DNA of 64,000 bases from Candidatus Poribacteria bacterium (GTDB taxonomy: Bacteria > Poribacteria > WGA-4E > WGA-3G), in contig JAAXGN010000068.1 of NCBI GenBank assembly GCA_012267415.1, forward strand, positions 1 through 64,000, in the 5' to 3' direction. The first letter of the stretch is position 1. Each line of letters opens with the position of its first letter. Position numbers and translations under genes: made by a program. Below, one piece after another: positions 46,392 to 56,800 of this stretch. Below the pieces are notes generated by a model. That model had not been told where the DNA came from, did no database searches, and was given only the letters and a program-made list of their open reading frames with translations.

Positions 46392-47513
46392 TTAATTTAG
46401 TGCTTTCTCAGATGCTTGTAGTTCTTGCGCTGCTTCTAACAAGACATTCGCTAAAAATTGCGGATTCACCTCGTCTTTTCCTCGGAATGTGCGTACCCGT
46501 TCTCCATTAACTTTTAATACAGCCAGTTCTTTACCACCCAAATGGATACCAAGTTTTGCATTCCGTGTCTCACCTGGACCGTTGACTTCACACCCCATGA
46601 CAGCAATTTTCATCTCAATGCCGTTTTTATCCAGCAGTTCCTCTGCGGCGGCGACGATATCTTCATATCCTGCCTCTGGGTCACCGCGTCCACAGAACGG
46701 ACATGAGATAACATCTAATATATTGTCTGCCATGCCGAGTGCACGGAGAAGCTCCTTCGCTGTCAACACCTCTTCAACAGGATCACCCGTTATTGAGATA
46801 CGGATCGTATCCCCGATACCTTCCAATAAGAGCGTGCCGATACCAAGTGTTGACTTCACATGTGCGCGTCGTGGTGTTCCTGCTTCTGTCACCCCGAGAT
46901 GCAATGGATAGTTAACTTTCGCTGAGAGCATACGGTTTGCTTCTATCATCCGAAGTGGGTCGCTGGATTTGACGGAGATAGCAATATCTGTGAAATCGTG
47001 ATCTTCACAGATTTTCACATGTCGCATTGCACTCTCAACCAATGCGGCTGCTGTTGGTGACGGATATTTCTCCAATAGATCCTTTTCAAGCGATCCTTCG
47101 TTTACACCGATGCGAATAGGAATATTCGCAGATTTTGCAGCTGATAACACTTCTGCAATGCGTTTTTCGTTCCCGATGTTTCCCGGATTGATGCGAACTT
47201 TTGCGACACCCGCATCAACAGCAGCAAGCGCGAATTTGTAGGTAAAATGAATATCAGAAACAATCGGTACTGGTGAACGTCTGACCAATTCGCTGAGTGC
47301 TTTCGCATCTTTTTCTTCTGGTACCGCGACACGGACAATGTCAGCACCCGCATCAGCACATCTTTCTACCTGTGCTAATGTGGCATCAACATCGTGTGTC
47401 AGTGTAGTCGTCATCGTCTGAATGGAAATCGGATGACCCCCACCAATCGTAACCGTTCCTACCTGTATCTTTCGCGTCCGTTTTCTATTGTCAATTTGAA
47501 TGAGTTCTTTCAT
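46392..47513 (-). CDS. ispG: 4-hydroxy-3-methylbut-2-enyl diphosphate synthase
   Basis: 373 residues from the ATG at 47513; the frame is open seven codons further. IspG (GcpE) converts 2-C-methyl-D-erythritol 2,4-cyclodiphosphate to HMBPP in the MEP isoprenoid pathway, using a [4Fe-4S] cluster. The cluster ligands are CPFC in the second domain (a Cys pair at about 270) and the Cys in MGCEVNGPGE. The N-terminal TIM barrel starts with IQTMTTTLTHDVDATL. It is downstream of hisC with a solo palindrome in between; the two may share a transcript. Confidence 0.96.
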   Translation of the reverse strand: MKELIQIDNRKRTRKIQVGTVTIGGGHPISIQTMTTTLTHDVDATLAQVERCADAGADIVRVAVPEEKDAKALSELVRRSPVPIVSDIHFTYKFALAAVDAGVAKVRINPGNIGNEKRIAEVLSAAKSANIPIRIGVNEGSLEKDLLEKYPSPTAAALVESAMRHVKICEDHDFTDIAISVKSSDPLRMIEANRMLSAKVNYPLHLGVTEAGTPRRAHVKSTLGIGTLLLEGIGDTIRISITGDPVEEVLTAKELLRALGMADNILDVISCPFCGRGDPEAGYEDIVAAAEELLDKNGIEMKIAVMGCEVNGPGETRNAKLGIHLGGKELAVLKVNGERVRTFRGKDEVNPQFLANVLLEAAQELQASEKALN

Positions 47514-47576
47514 GTTTTTGTAATTAGTTTGCACCTATAATACCAAATTAACAGGATATATCTTGTTTTATTGATG

Positions 47577-47612
47577 ATCGGTGCGATAAGGATATCGCAC
47601 CTACCGCTCTGG
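47577..47612. repeat. Single arm of the GTAGGTGCGAT family
   Basis: Minus strand: GTAG then GTGCGATATCCTTATCGCAC. It lies in the gap between hisC and ispG. Confidence 0.8.
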
Positions 47613-47618
47613 ATCACG

Positions 47619-48725
47619 CTAATCTGGTATAAGCTGCGTGAGTACTTCAATGAAACGTTCGTTATCTTCTTGCTTGCCGATTGTGACCCGTATGGCATTA
47701 TTGTAGCCGTAGCTGCCCATTTGACGAACAATGACTCCCTCTTCCATCATTGCGTTCGCGAAATCTGCGCCAGATTGATTGACAAACACCATGATAAAGT
47801 TGCCTTCAGTCTTGATATAACGGAGACCTAATCTATCAAATTCAGCGTATAGATACAATTTACCAGCAGCGTTTATTTCTCTGCTTTTCTTTACATAACC
47901 TGTATCCTGTAGTGCTGCCCGTGCAGCTGCTTGTCCGATCATGTTGCAGTTGAAAGGTTGACGTACAGGATTCATCGTTGCAATCAGAGAGGGTTTGGCT
48001 ATACCGTATCCAACCCGCAGACCAGCGAGTCCATATATTTTTGAAAACGTCCTCGTAATAATAAAATTGCGTTCCTCCATTACATAAGGTAGGGTTTGCG
48101 GGTAATCTGATCGTGTAACATATTCGTAATATGCCTCATCAAACACGACTAACACATCTTCAGGCACTTGTGCCATAAAATGTGCTGTATCAGTTGCTGT
48201 GACCATAGTGCCAGTCGGATTGTTCGGATTTGCTATGAAGATAACTTTGGTCTTATCCGTAATTGTTTCTGCTATTGATGGTAAATGGTGTGTATCATTT
48301 TGCATTGGGACAACCACGGATGTTGCACCTGAGACCTGAGCGACATGTTCGTAGACAACAAATGCCCCTTCTGCATAGATGACTTCATCGCCGGGGCCAA
48401 GATATGTTTCTCCTACGAGTGTTAGCACTTCATTTGACCCGTTTGTTAAAATCAGATAATCTTCATTTACACCGAGATGCTTTGCTAAATCTGCTTTCAG
48501 ATAATATGCGTTACCGTCTGGATAAAAATTGACCTGTTTAGAACTTTCTGTAATAGCCTGCATGGCTAAAGGTGAAGGTCCAAGTGGGTTCTCATTTGAT
48601 GCTAATTTTATAATATTAGAGATACCGAGTTCGCGTTTAACTTCTTCAATTGGTTTGCCACCTTGATAGGCAACCATTGTTTCAATGCCGGGATTCGGCT
48701 TTAGTTGTTTCTGAGATGTGTTCAC
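47619..48725 (-). CDS. hisC: Histidinol-phosphate aminotransferase
   Basis: 368 residues starting at a GTG with AAGGTAATTC upstream. It transfers the amino group from glutamate to imidazole-acetol phosphate in histidine synthesis, using PLP. The fold-type I landmarks are SNENPLGPSPLA (43-54), NPNNPTGT (166-173), the Asp196 and Tyr199 of FDEAYYEY, and Lys229 in TFSKIYGLAGLRVGY, which forms the PLP aldimine. The full length is present. It is followed by ispG on the same strand. Some relatives act on other amino acids, so hisC is likely but not proven by context. Confidence 0.9.
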   Translation of the reverse strand: MNTSQKQLKPNPGIETMVAYQGGKPIEEVKRELGISNIIKLASNENPLGPSPLAMQAITESSKQVNFYPDGNAYYLKADLAKHLGVNEDYLILTNGSNEVLTLVGETYLGPGDEVIYAEGAFVVYEHVAQVSGATSVVVPMQNDTHHLPSIAETITDKTKVIFIANPNNPTGTMVTATDTAHFMAQVPEDVLVVFDEAYYEYVTRSDYPQTLPYVMEERNFIITRTFSKIYGLAGLRVGYGIAKPSLIATMNPVRQPFNCNMIGQAAARAALQDTGYVKKSREINAAGKLYLYAEFDRLGLRYIKTEGNFIMVFVNQSGADFANAMMEEGVIVRQMGSYGYNNAIRVTIGKQEDNERFIEVLTQLIPD

Positions 48726-48778
48726 GAATTACCTTATTAAGAAATTGTGTTAGTTGAACGTAATGTTAAGTTTAGGAC

Positions 48779-48836
48779 GGCACACGGCGTGTGCCTACTA
48801 CTATGTACTTTTAGACGGCACACGGAGTGTGCCTAC
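48779..48836 (-). repeat. Two GTAG-headed palindromes in tandem
   Basis: On the minus strand GTAG precedes GGCACACTCCGTGTGCC (48833-48817) and GGCACACGCCGTGTGCC (48795-48779). They differ at one central base, with 21 bases between them, in the gap between hisC and the WD40 gene. Confidence 0.8.
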
Positions 48837-48895
48837 TACTATTAATGTTAGTATATCACATTTTCTGCTAATTGTTCACACAAAATTCACAGTGA

Positions 48896-51800
48896 TTATT
48901 GTGTTTCAGATGAATCTTGGTTAGTTTCCGTTTTTGTACCGTAGAGTGCCTTTCTCACCAAGACTAAATCTGCTATGTCAACGATACCGTCCCCGTTAAT
49001 ATCGGCACTATTCTCTTTTCCTGTTTGTCCGAGACGGGACGAGACGAATTCTAAATCTGCAGCATTTACCTGCCAGTCACGGTTAGCATCTTCTGGTATA
49101 AGTTCTGGTTTAATGATCCATGCATGACTTTCTACAGGACGTGCCTCTTTACCATCTTTGTGGGTGAGTAGCACGTCAGTTATCGTTAGTGTTACGTTTT
49201 CAGGTTCTTTAACTTCAAAAGTAAGTGTGGTAATTGTTCTATCGTCAATTACATTACCTGTGACGACAATCGTGTTTTTTCCTGCTACTTGTGTTGTGGT
49301 ATTCAAGTTATTACTTTCTGTTGGTGGAATATAGCGGAGTGCATCTGAATCATACTTACATGTGAATTTATATCCAGTGACATTTTCCACATCAATTATA
49401 TTTACATTGAACGTGAGTTTTCTGCCTATGGGTGGAGATTCTACGGATAATGGTGTAATTTTTAGGCGCGTAGTGGGAGAGGATTGCATTTTCCATAGAA
49501 GCACAGTACCATCAATACTACCACTGAAAAGCCTTGTACCATCATCCGAAAAAGCAAGAGTTTCGACTCCTCCCATGTGCCCTGTAAGGGTGTCTCGAAT
49601 TCTACCAGTTTTTAGATTCCATATATGAATGTTCCCGCCGTAGTCCCCACAGACAAAAGTTGAACCATCTGGTGAAAACAGAGGGTTAGAAACCCCAGTC
49701 GAATTCGAGTAAAATGTGGTTTTGTGTTTGCCTGTTTCTACATCCCAGAAATGGATTTCTCCACTACCATCAGTACTTGCGAGTGTCTTTCCATCTGGTG
49801 TAAATACAACATCTCTTACTGGAAGTCTTTGTCCGTTCTCATGTTGAATTACATTCGCAATTGTGGCAAGGTTTTCACCTGTTTTCGCATTCCACAAGCG
49901 GATTGCGTTTTCACTATCAGATAAAGTTTCTGCAGTCGCAATTCTTGACCCATCCGGTGAAAACACGACTGCATATATTCTTTCAGCATATCCATTTAAT
50001 GTTAGTTTATGTTCTCCAGTTTTCCCATCTAACAGAGGTACAATCCGTTTCCATTTTGATGTTAAAGTCAGTATTTGTCCATCTGGAGAAAATACTAAAG
50101 TTTCAAAAAATCTATGTTCTTGAAATTTAATCTGTTTCCGTTTTTGAGTTTTCGTGTCCCATAACCAAATATATCTGTCATCACCCCCAGCAAGTGTTGC
50201 ATTACCAGGAGAATATGTAATGGCTCTGGGAAAAAGATACTCTTCTTCAACCTGTAATGTATCTTTATGTTGAAATGTAGATAAATCCCATAACTGCAAA
50301 GGTTGTTGATAGTGTGCAGTGGCAAGTGTTTCTGCTTCATCATATAATGCCATAGAAGTCACGGCATTGGTATGTCCAATAATTGACTGAAGCAGTTTAC
50401 CAGTGGCTATGTCCCACAAGAGGATTGTGCCATCCATGGAGGCACTTGCCAATGTGGTTTTATCATCTGAAACTGTGGCAAGCTTGATGAATCCTGTATG
50501 TCCATTACAAACTACAAGGTCCTCTTCTGTATGAAAATTGCGAATGTAAAGACCCCTATTATGCCAATGCCTACTAACGGTGATAAGTTCTCCTTCTAAA
50601 GAAAAATACGTTGACAGACATACGTACGAGTTACTTTTATCTTCATAGTTTTTTTGTAGTTCGCCAGTGTGTGTATTCCATAGATAGATTTTGTTATTCC
50701 TTCCGTTGTGATCTAACAGAGAGGCGGCAAGTGAACTTCCATCCGGTGAAAATGTAAGTAATTGTCCACGAGTATTATAACTTATCCCCTCATGGATAAC
50801 ATCTTTTTCGATTCCAGTATGTATATCCCACAGACGTATTTTGTTGTGCTGATTTGCAGTTGCGAGTGTCTTTCCATCTGGTGTAAATGCAAGAGTTCTT
50901 ACATCATAAGGATCCTTCCAAATGAGTTCAGATTTTATTTGTCCGGTGTTAAGATCCAACAACTTTTTACCATAAGCAAGTGTTCCGCCATCAGGTGAGA
51001 AGGCAATTGGACAAAATTCATGCTCAGGTTTTAATGTTCTCAATAATTGGTAAGTAAGTGCGTTCCAGATTCGGACTGTGCCATCATCGCTGATACCTAC
51101 AACTTTTTCATCCGTAGGTGAGAACATGATTGACTCAACACCTAAGTTGTCATCTGTCAACAACGCAAGTTCATGACCAGTGAATGCATCATACAGCCAT
51201 ATTCCAAGTGAGCTTGCGATTGCAATCCGTGAATTATCTCGTGAGATTTTGATATCATTGATAGTTCCTTTGCCGATACGAGCAAACGCACCTTTCGGTA
51301 ATTCTACCTGGGTAGCATCTATGTGGGTACTCATTTTTTTTCTACTTCTGAACACAGCAGCATCCTTAACAAGAGGACGAGTATGACTACTATCGTCCTG
51401 TTCAAGGATGACCTTTGGTAGATGGACGGTGCTATCTTTTCTATCTAAGACTTCATAAGTGATACTTGCGAGGACCCCCTCACCACTGCTTGATCCTTTA
51501 CGAAAAGTTGATTCAATCTTTATGCGATTAGGATATGTATCGCTAACTGAAAATGTTGCGTTCTCAGGTAGAAATGAACCGCGTTCGCTTGAGACATAAC
51601 GTAATGCTGAAGTATCAAAATCCAGTGTTACTTCAAAACCTATGATATTCTTTGCCTTGTTCATACTAATGTTAAATGTCAATTGTTCTCCGACTGCGGG
51701 GGATGCCACAAGGTGTGGAGAGATTTCTACGACTGCCTCGGTATCAATAATGGATTTTATATACCATTTGATTGCGGTTTTATCCTCACTTAAGCTGACT

Positions 51801-53665
51801 AAGGTTGTATTCAGAGTATTTTGTCCCTTGTCTTGTGCGCGGAATGCTAACGATGTTATAGAACCTGAATGTCCAATGAGCGTATCTATGAGTCGTCCAC
51901 TCTTTGTATCCCATAACCGTATCGTTGTATCACTGCTGCCACTGGCGAGGATTTTGCCATCAGGAGAAAACGTCAATGCCTCAATATCTTCATGTCCGGC
52001 TGTAGGAATGCTTTCACCTGTTTTAAAATTCCATAAATGAAGTTCTTTATGTGTACCAATGGCAAGTATGGAGGCATCAGGTGAGAATGCCAAGGCTTCG
52101 ATTGCCTGATAGCTTGTTTTAAACGTTGCTATATGCTCTGTGGAAATAGCATCCCACAGGTGAATTGTCTGATTCCCATTTCCTGCGGCAAAGAGCTTAC
52201 CGTCTTGAGAATATGCCATACTGTGAATATAATCCTTGTTCTCTGTTAGGGTTGCTTCAAGTGCACCAGTATATGTATTCCAGAATTGAATTCTACCATC
52301 TGATTTTCCAGCTACGAACAGTTTACCATCTGGAGAAAGCATTTTTGAAACTGTGTAAGGTATGATGTCGTCAAATTGTCCTTTGAAGGGTTCACGTTGG
52401 TCATCGGTCTTCAAATTCCAGAAAAGATGTTGCTTGTCCTCTCCTGTTCGTCCAAACTGAGAGAGCGTTGTGCCATCCCCTGAGATATGAATATTATTCC
52501 CGGTATATATCCTTTCTAGTTCACTATTGATACGCGTTTTGGGTTTTGCTGTATCAATATCCCACACGAATACATCTCCAAATTCAGAATTTACAAGTGT
52601 TTTTCCATCCGATGAGAGAATCACATGAGATAAGAGATGATTGTGTATAATTCTGTTTTTCTCTTTACCTGTTTGTGGGTTCCAACACCGAATCGTCCCG
52701 TCGTAACTTCCACTTGCAAGCGTTTTACTGTCTGGAGAAAATGCTAAAGTTCTAAGACTGTCGTTGTGTCCTGACAGCGTAACTTTATGCTGCCATGTTT
52801 CTGTTTCCCATAAACGAATACTATTGTCTGAATTGCCGCTTGCAAGTAGGTCACCGTTATGTGAGAATATCAGAGTCATGACTGCCCTATTACGCAGTAT
52901 GAGAAACTTCTGTTGTTTCCCTGTTTTAGTGTCCCAAATCCGTATAGCATTGCGAAAACCACCAGCAAGTATGGCCCCATCTGGTGAGAATGCTAAAGTT
53001 CTGACTGACTTCGTATTTCCTGAGAGCTTAGCAATCGTTTTTCCGGTCTTCATATTCCAGAGATACAACATTCGATCTTTTTTATGCTCTCTAACATGAA
53101 TCATGCCATCCGGTGATGCTGCTCTTGAGGTAAAGAACAAATTTCCACCAGTATTTGTGAATTTAACTTTACGTGTATGCGTTTCCCATATTTGAAACGT
53201 ATTGTCCGAAAAATCCAATATCTTGCCACCTTGTAGAAACTGAATGAAATAGTTTTCATTAGCATGTGTTACGATGTGTTTGTGCGTATCTACATCCCAC
53301 AAACGGATGTTCTGATCCCAATCGGAGCTTAAGAGTGTCTTACCATCTGATGAAAAAACGATAGAAGTATCACGGACAATATGGTTGTTCCTACTCAGAT
53401 AGTTCGCAATTTCAGCTTTCGTATGTCCCGCAAGCAGTGCAATTTCTTCACCTGTATTGGCATCGTAAAGCCATGCTCCAATTGAAGAACCTACTGCCAG
53501 CAGTTTACCGTCAGGTGAATAGGTTATATCTGTGATGTTTCCTTTACCGAAACGTGCTGTAGCATTTTCTGGCAGCGACCACTGGGAGGTATCCTTAGCA
53601 AAAACAGGTGCAATACAGAGATACAAAATCAGAAGTGAAACTATTTTGGCCATATTCTTCACCAT
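48896..53665 (-). CDS. Exported two-module WD40/cohesin-like protein with dockerin
   Basis: 1589 residues from the ATG at 53665 (AGAGGAGG upstream); the frame opens 18 codons earlier. Signal peptide about 1-24. Module 1 begins LPENATARFGKG and holds a long run of WD40-like units followed by a cohesin-like domain (about 645-770). Module 2 begins LPKGAFARIGKG (about 788) and repeats the plan, with a second cohesin-like domain (about 1398-1510). A dockerin with two calcium loops (EDANRDWQVNAADL and DINGDGIVDIADL, about 1523-1575) ends the protein. The opening of each module has the conserved SSIG-x-WLYDA motif. It is the third of three related genes; the 3' part is about 90% identical in DNA to that of the next gene. 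Confidence 0.9.
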   Translation of the reverse strand: MVKNMAKIVSLLILYLCIAPVFAKDTSQWSLPENATARFGKGNITDITYSPDGKLLAVGSSIGAWLYDANTGEEIALLAGHTKAEIANYLSRNNHIVRDTSIVFSSDGKTLLSSDWDQNIRLWDVDTHKHIVTHANENYFIQFLQGGKILDFSDNTFQIWETHTRKVKFTNTGGNLFFTSRAASPDGMIHVREHKKDRMLYLWNMKTGKTIAKLSGNTKSVRTLAFSPDGAILAGGFRNAIRIWDTKTGKQQKFLILRNRAVMTLIFSHNGDLLASGNSDNSIRLWETETWQHKVTLSGHNDSLRTLAFSPDSKTLASGSYDGTIRCWNPQTGKEKNRIIHNHLLSHVILSSDGKTLVNSEFGDVFVWDIDTAKPKTRINSELERIYTGNNIHISGDGTTLSQFGRTGEDKQHLFWNLKTDDQREPFKGQFDDIIPYTVSKMLSPDGKLFVAGKSDGRIQFWNTYTGALEATLTENKDYIHSMAYSQDGKLFAAGNGNQTIHLWDAISTEHIATFKTSYQAIEALAFSPDASILAIGTHKELHLWNFKTGESIPTAGHEDIEALTFSPDGKILASGSSDTTIRLWDTKSGRLIDTLIGHSGSITSLAFRAQDKGQNTLNTTLVSLSEDKTAIKWYIKSIIDTEAVVEISPHLVASPAVGEQLTFNISMNKAKNIIGFEVTLDFDTSALRYVSSERGSFLPENATFSVSDTYPNRIKIESTFRKGSSSGEGVLASITYEVLDRKDSTVHLPKVILEQDDSSHTRPLVKDAAVFRSRKKMSTHIDATQVELPKGAFARIGKGTINDIKISRDNSRIAIASSLGIWLYDAFTGHELALLTDDNLGVESIMFSPTDEKVVGISDDGTVRIWNALTYQLLRTLKPEHEFCPIAFSPDGGTLAYGKKLLDLNTGQIKSELIWKDPYDVRTLAFTPDGKTLATANQHNKIRLWDIHTGIEKDVIHEGISYNTRGQLLTFSPDGSSLAASLLDHNGRNNKIYLWNTHTGELQKNYEDKSNSYVCLSTYFSLEGELITVSRHWHNRGLYIRNFHTEEDLVVCNGHTGFIKLATVSDDKTTLASASMDGTILLWDIATGKLLQSIIGHTNAVTSMALYDEAETLATAHYQQPLQLWDLSTFQHKDTLQVEEEYLFPRAITYSPGNATLAGGDDRYIWLWDTKTQKRKQIKFQEHRFFETLVFSPDGQILTLTSKWKRIVPLLDGKTGEHKLTLNGYAERIYAVVFSPDGSRIATAETLSDSENAIRLWNAKTGENLATIANVIQHENGQRLPVRDVVFTPDGKTLASTDGSGEIHFWDVETGKHKTTFYSNSTGVSNPLFSPDGSTFVCGDYGGNIHIWNLKTGRIRDTLTGHMGGVETLAFSDDGTRLFSGSIDGTVLLWKMQSSPTTRLKITPLSVESPPIGRKLTFNVNIIDVENVTGYKFTCKYDSDALRYIPPTESNNLNTTTQVAGKNTIVVTGNVIDDRTITTLTFEVKEPENVTLTITDVLLTHKDGKEARPVESHAWIIKPELIPEDANRDWQVNAADLEFVSSRLGQTGKENSADINGDGIVDIADLVLVRKALYGTKTETNQDSSETQ
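48938..49490. repeat. Long near-identical segment, copy in WD40 gene 3
   Basis: About 550 bases encoding the second cohesin-like domain and the dockerin are nearly the same as 53828-54380 (about 90% by eye), while the upstream WD40 parts are much more diverged. This points to recent gene conversion or duplication. Confidence 0.85.
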
Positions 53666-53719
53666 CGCCTTTCCTCCTCTCATTACCAAGATTTGAATTG
53701 AGTGAATAATGCCAATCAA

Positions 53720-53744
53720 GTCGGGAATCGGAGTTCCCTTCTAC
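53720..53744 (-). repeat. Fragment of the 15948-16080 element (inner arm)
   Basis: Minus strand: GTAG then AAGGGAACTCCGATTCCCGAC. It matches the inner left arm of the element at 15988. It lies between the second and third WD40 genes. Confidence 0.8.
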
Positions 53745-53800
53745 AGATTGATAAGGTCCAATCAAATCAGAAACATGCCATAATGCAATTTGCGATATTG

Positions 53801-56800
53801 TCACTCTGTTTCGGTGTCAACATCAGTACCATACAGTGCCTTTCTAACCAAGACAAGGTCAGCAATATCAACGATACCGTCTCCGTTAATATCGGCACTA
53901 TTCCCTTTTCCTGTTTGTCCGAGACGGGACGAGACGAATTCTAAATCTGCAGCATTCACTTGCCAGTCACGGTTAGCATCTTCTGGTATAAGTTCCGGTT
54001 TAATGACCCATGCATGGCTTTCTATTGGACGTGTTTTTTTACCATCTTTGTGAGTGAGTAGCACGTCAGTTATCGTTAGCGTTACGTTTGCAGGTTCTTT
54101 AACTTCAAAAGTAAGAGTGGCAATTGTTCCATTATCAATTTCATTACCTGTGACTACAATCGTGTTTTTTCCTGCTGCTTGTGTTGTGGTGTTCAAGTTA
54201 TTACCTTCTGTTGGTGGAATATAGCGGAGTGCGTCTGAATCATACTTGTATGTAAATTTATATCCAGTGACATCTTCCGCATCAACCATATTTACATTGA
54301 ACGTGAGTTTTCTGCCTATGGGTGGAGATTCTACGGATAATGGTACGATTTTAAGTCGCGTAGTCGGCTTGGTCTGCATTTGCCATTTAAGCACAGTGCC
54401 ATCTGCACTTCCACTCAATAACGTTGTACCATCCTCTGAGTATGCAAGTGAGACAACTGAACCCATGTGCCCTTTAAGTGTATCTTCATGTTTTCTGTTT
54501 TTAACATCCCAAACGTAAATATTACTGTTTTCAATGAAGCTGATAAGTTTTGACCCGTCAGGTGAGAATAGAAATGCAGCATTTTCAAGATAGTAATGCA
54601 TTTCCTGTGAAAACGAAGTGAAAGTCGCTATGTATTTTCCGGTATCTACATCCCACAACTGTATTTGACCACTTGCATCCATACTTGCCAGTTCTTTTCC
54701 ATCAGGAGAAAACACAACGGCACTTATAGGTTGACGTCGTCCATCTTGAGGATTTATCAGATTCGCGATTGTTTTTAAGTTTTCGCCAGTTTTCGCGTTC
54801 CAGGTACGGATTACGGATTCACCTTCATTCAATGTTTCTGCTGATGCAATCATTGCACCATCTGGAGAAAATGCAATGGATCTAATGTGTTCTGCGTGTC
54901 CCTTAAGTGTTAATTCCTGTTCACATGTCAAAACATTCCACAAACGGATTGTATGTCCCCATCTGGTTGCAACTGCAAGTATGCGTCCATCAGGCGAAAA
55001 CGTATGAGCAAAAAAATCACCATAATCTTCTTTGAAAGTACCTCGTTGTTCATTGGTATTTGTATCCCATAGAGTAACAGTCTCGGAACGCTTTCCGACA
55101 AGAGTAGCACTATTTGACGAATAAGCCACCGCAGGAACAGTCATCCATTCACTTATGCCGCGAATTGATGCAGTAAACTGTGGTGAGATTATTTCCCATA
55201 AATCGGTAGGTTTGTCTTGAAGTTTAGAAACACCAGCTTGTTTATCTACTAAGGACACATGTAAAGGTGGAATTGCAGGTCCAAAACCTTTAAGTGTTGT
55301 TAGCACTTCTCCAGTTTCTATATCCCACAGTTCAAAATTTTCATCTTCTGTTTTTCTCACTAAAGTAGTATTGTTTGGTGAAATCGGAAGGAGCGTGTAT
55401 TTCCCATTTTCTGCGTCCCCGAAAGGCTTGACATTTTCACCTGTTTTCGGGTTCCAATGTCGCAGTGTCCCATCTTGGCTACCACATATAACATTCTGTC
55501 CATCTTTGGAGAATTGGACGGTGGTAAATGGGGGAATTGAACCGGGTCTATCCTCTTCAAGTGTTGTTTGTAGTTTCCCAGTCTGTGTATTCCATACTTT
55601 AACTTTCTTATTTTCAAACCTATTATGATCCACTGCTGTACTTGCAAGGCTTTTTCCGTCTGGTGAAAAGGCGACTTTTGGTCCGCTTACAAAGTATCCG
55701 AGAGCTGTTCTATGGCCGCGTTTACTCTCATCAAATGTAAATTTTCGTTGTCCAGTTTTTGCATCCCATAGCTGGATATTGTCATCAATACCTGCACTTG
55801 CAAGCAATTTACCATCAGGTGAAAACACCAAATCAGCGATAGTGCTACGGTTATGGTCGATGCTGAAAGTTAAAGATGGGAGTTGACCTGTTTGCAAATT
55901 CCATAGTTGAATACCATCACCAAATCCGTTTGCAAGCGATCTGCCATCAGGAGAAAATGCAATCGCACCAACTAAATCATTCGTTTTGAACGTTCTAATA
56001 TGTTGATAAGTCGTCGTATCCCATAGACGGATAGTACTATCATCGCTACCACTTGCGAGTAGATCACCGTTTGGAGAAAATGCTAAAACAGAAGCTGCTT
56101 TTGTATGTCCTGTAAATAATGCAAGCACTCCACCACTGTTTGCCTCATGTAACCAAATTCCGATTGTAGTTGAAATGGCAAGGAGTGAATTATCTGGGGA
56201 ATACTTGATGTCATGCACGCGACCTTTCCCGTAGCGAGCTATCACACCTTTCGGTAATTCTAATTGCGTAGTGTCCCCAGGTCTTCTCTGTGTTAGATTA
56301 GGGTCAAGCACTTTTCCGTGTCTAATTCTCGGACGTGCCATGATACCATCTCGCTTTTCAAGACGGACCTCCTTTAGAGTGATTGTTGATGTCTTTAGTT
56401 CTATCACTTCAAAAGTAATGCTTGCTAAATTGCCACCCTTCCCCTCTTCCAACCTTCCATTCTTATCTTTTGATACAAGATTTAGGTAATGTGGATAGGA
56501 TACATTATGAAAATCAACAACTTTCATTCGTCTGTTTTCCTTTGTTTCATAAGAAGCATTTTCTGGTATAAAATCACCCTTATTGCTGGATAGATAACGG
56601 AGAGCCGTGGGATCATACTCAATTGTAACATCATAACCTTTAACTTTATCTCCATCAGCGATTTTAACTTCAAGAGTCAATTGTTCACCAATAGCAGGAG
56701 ATTTGATTGAAGAAGGTGAAATGGATACAGTAGCGTCTGACTCGATGGTGTGTGTCGCATCCCATAGATGTATTGTTCCATCCTCACTTCTACTGAAAAG

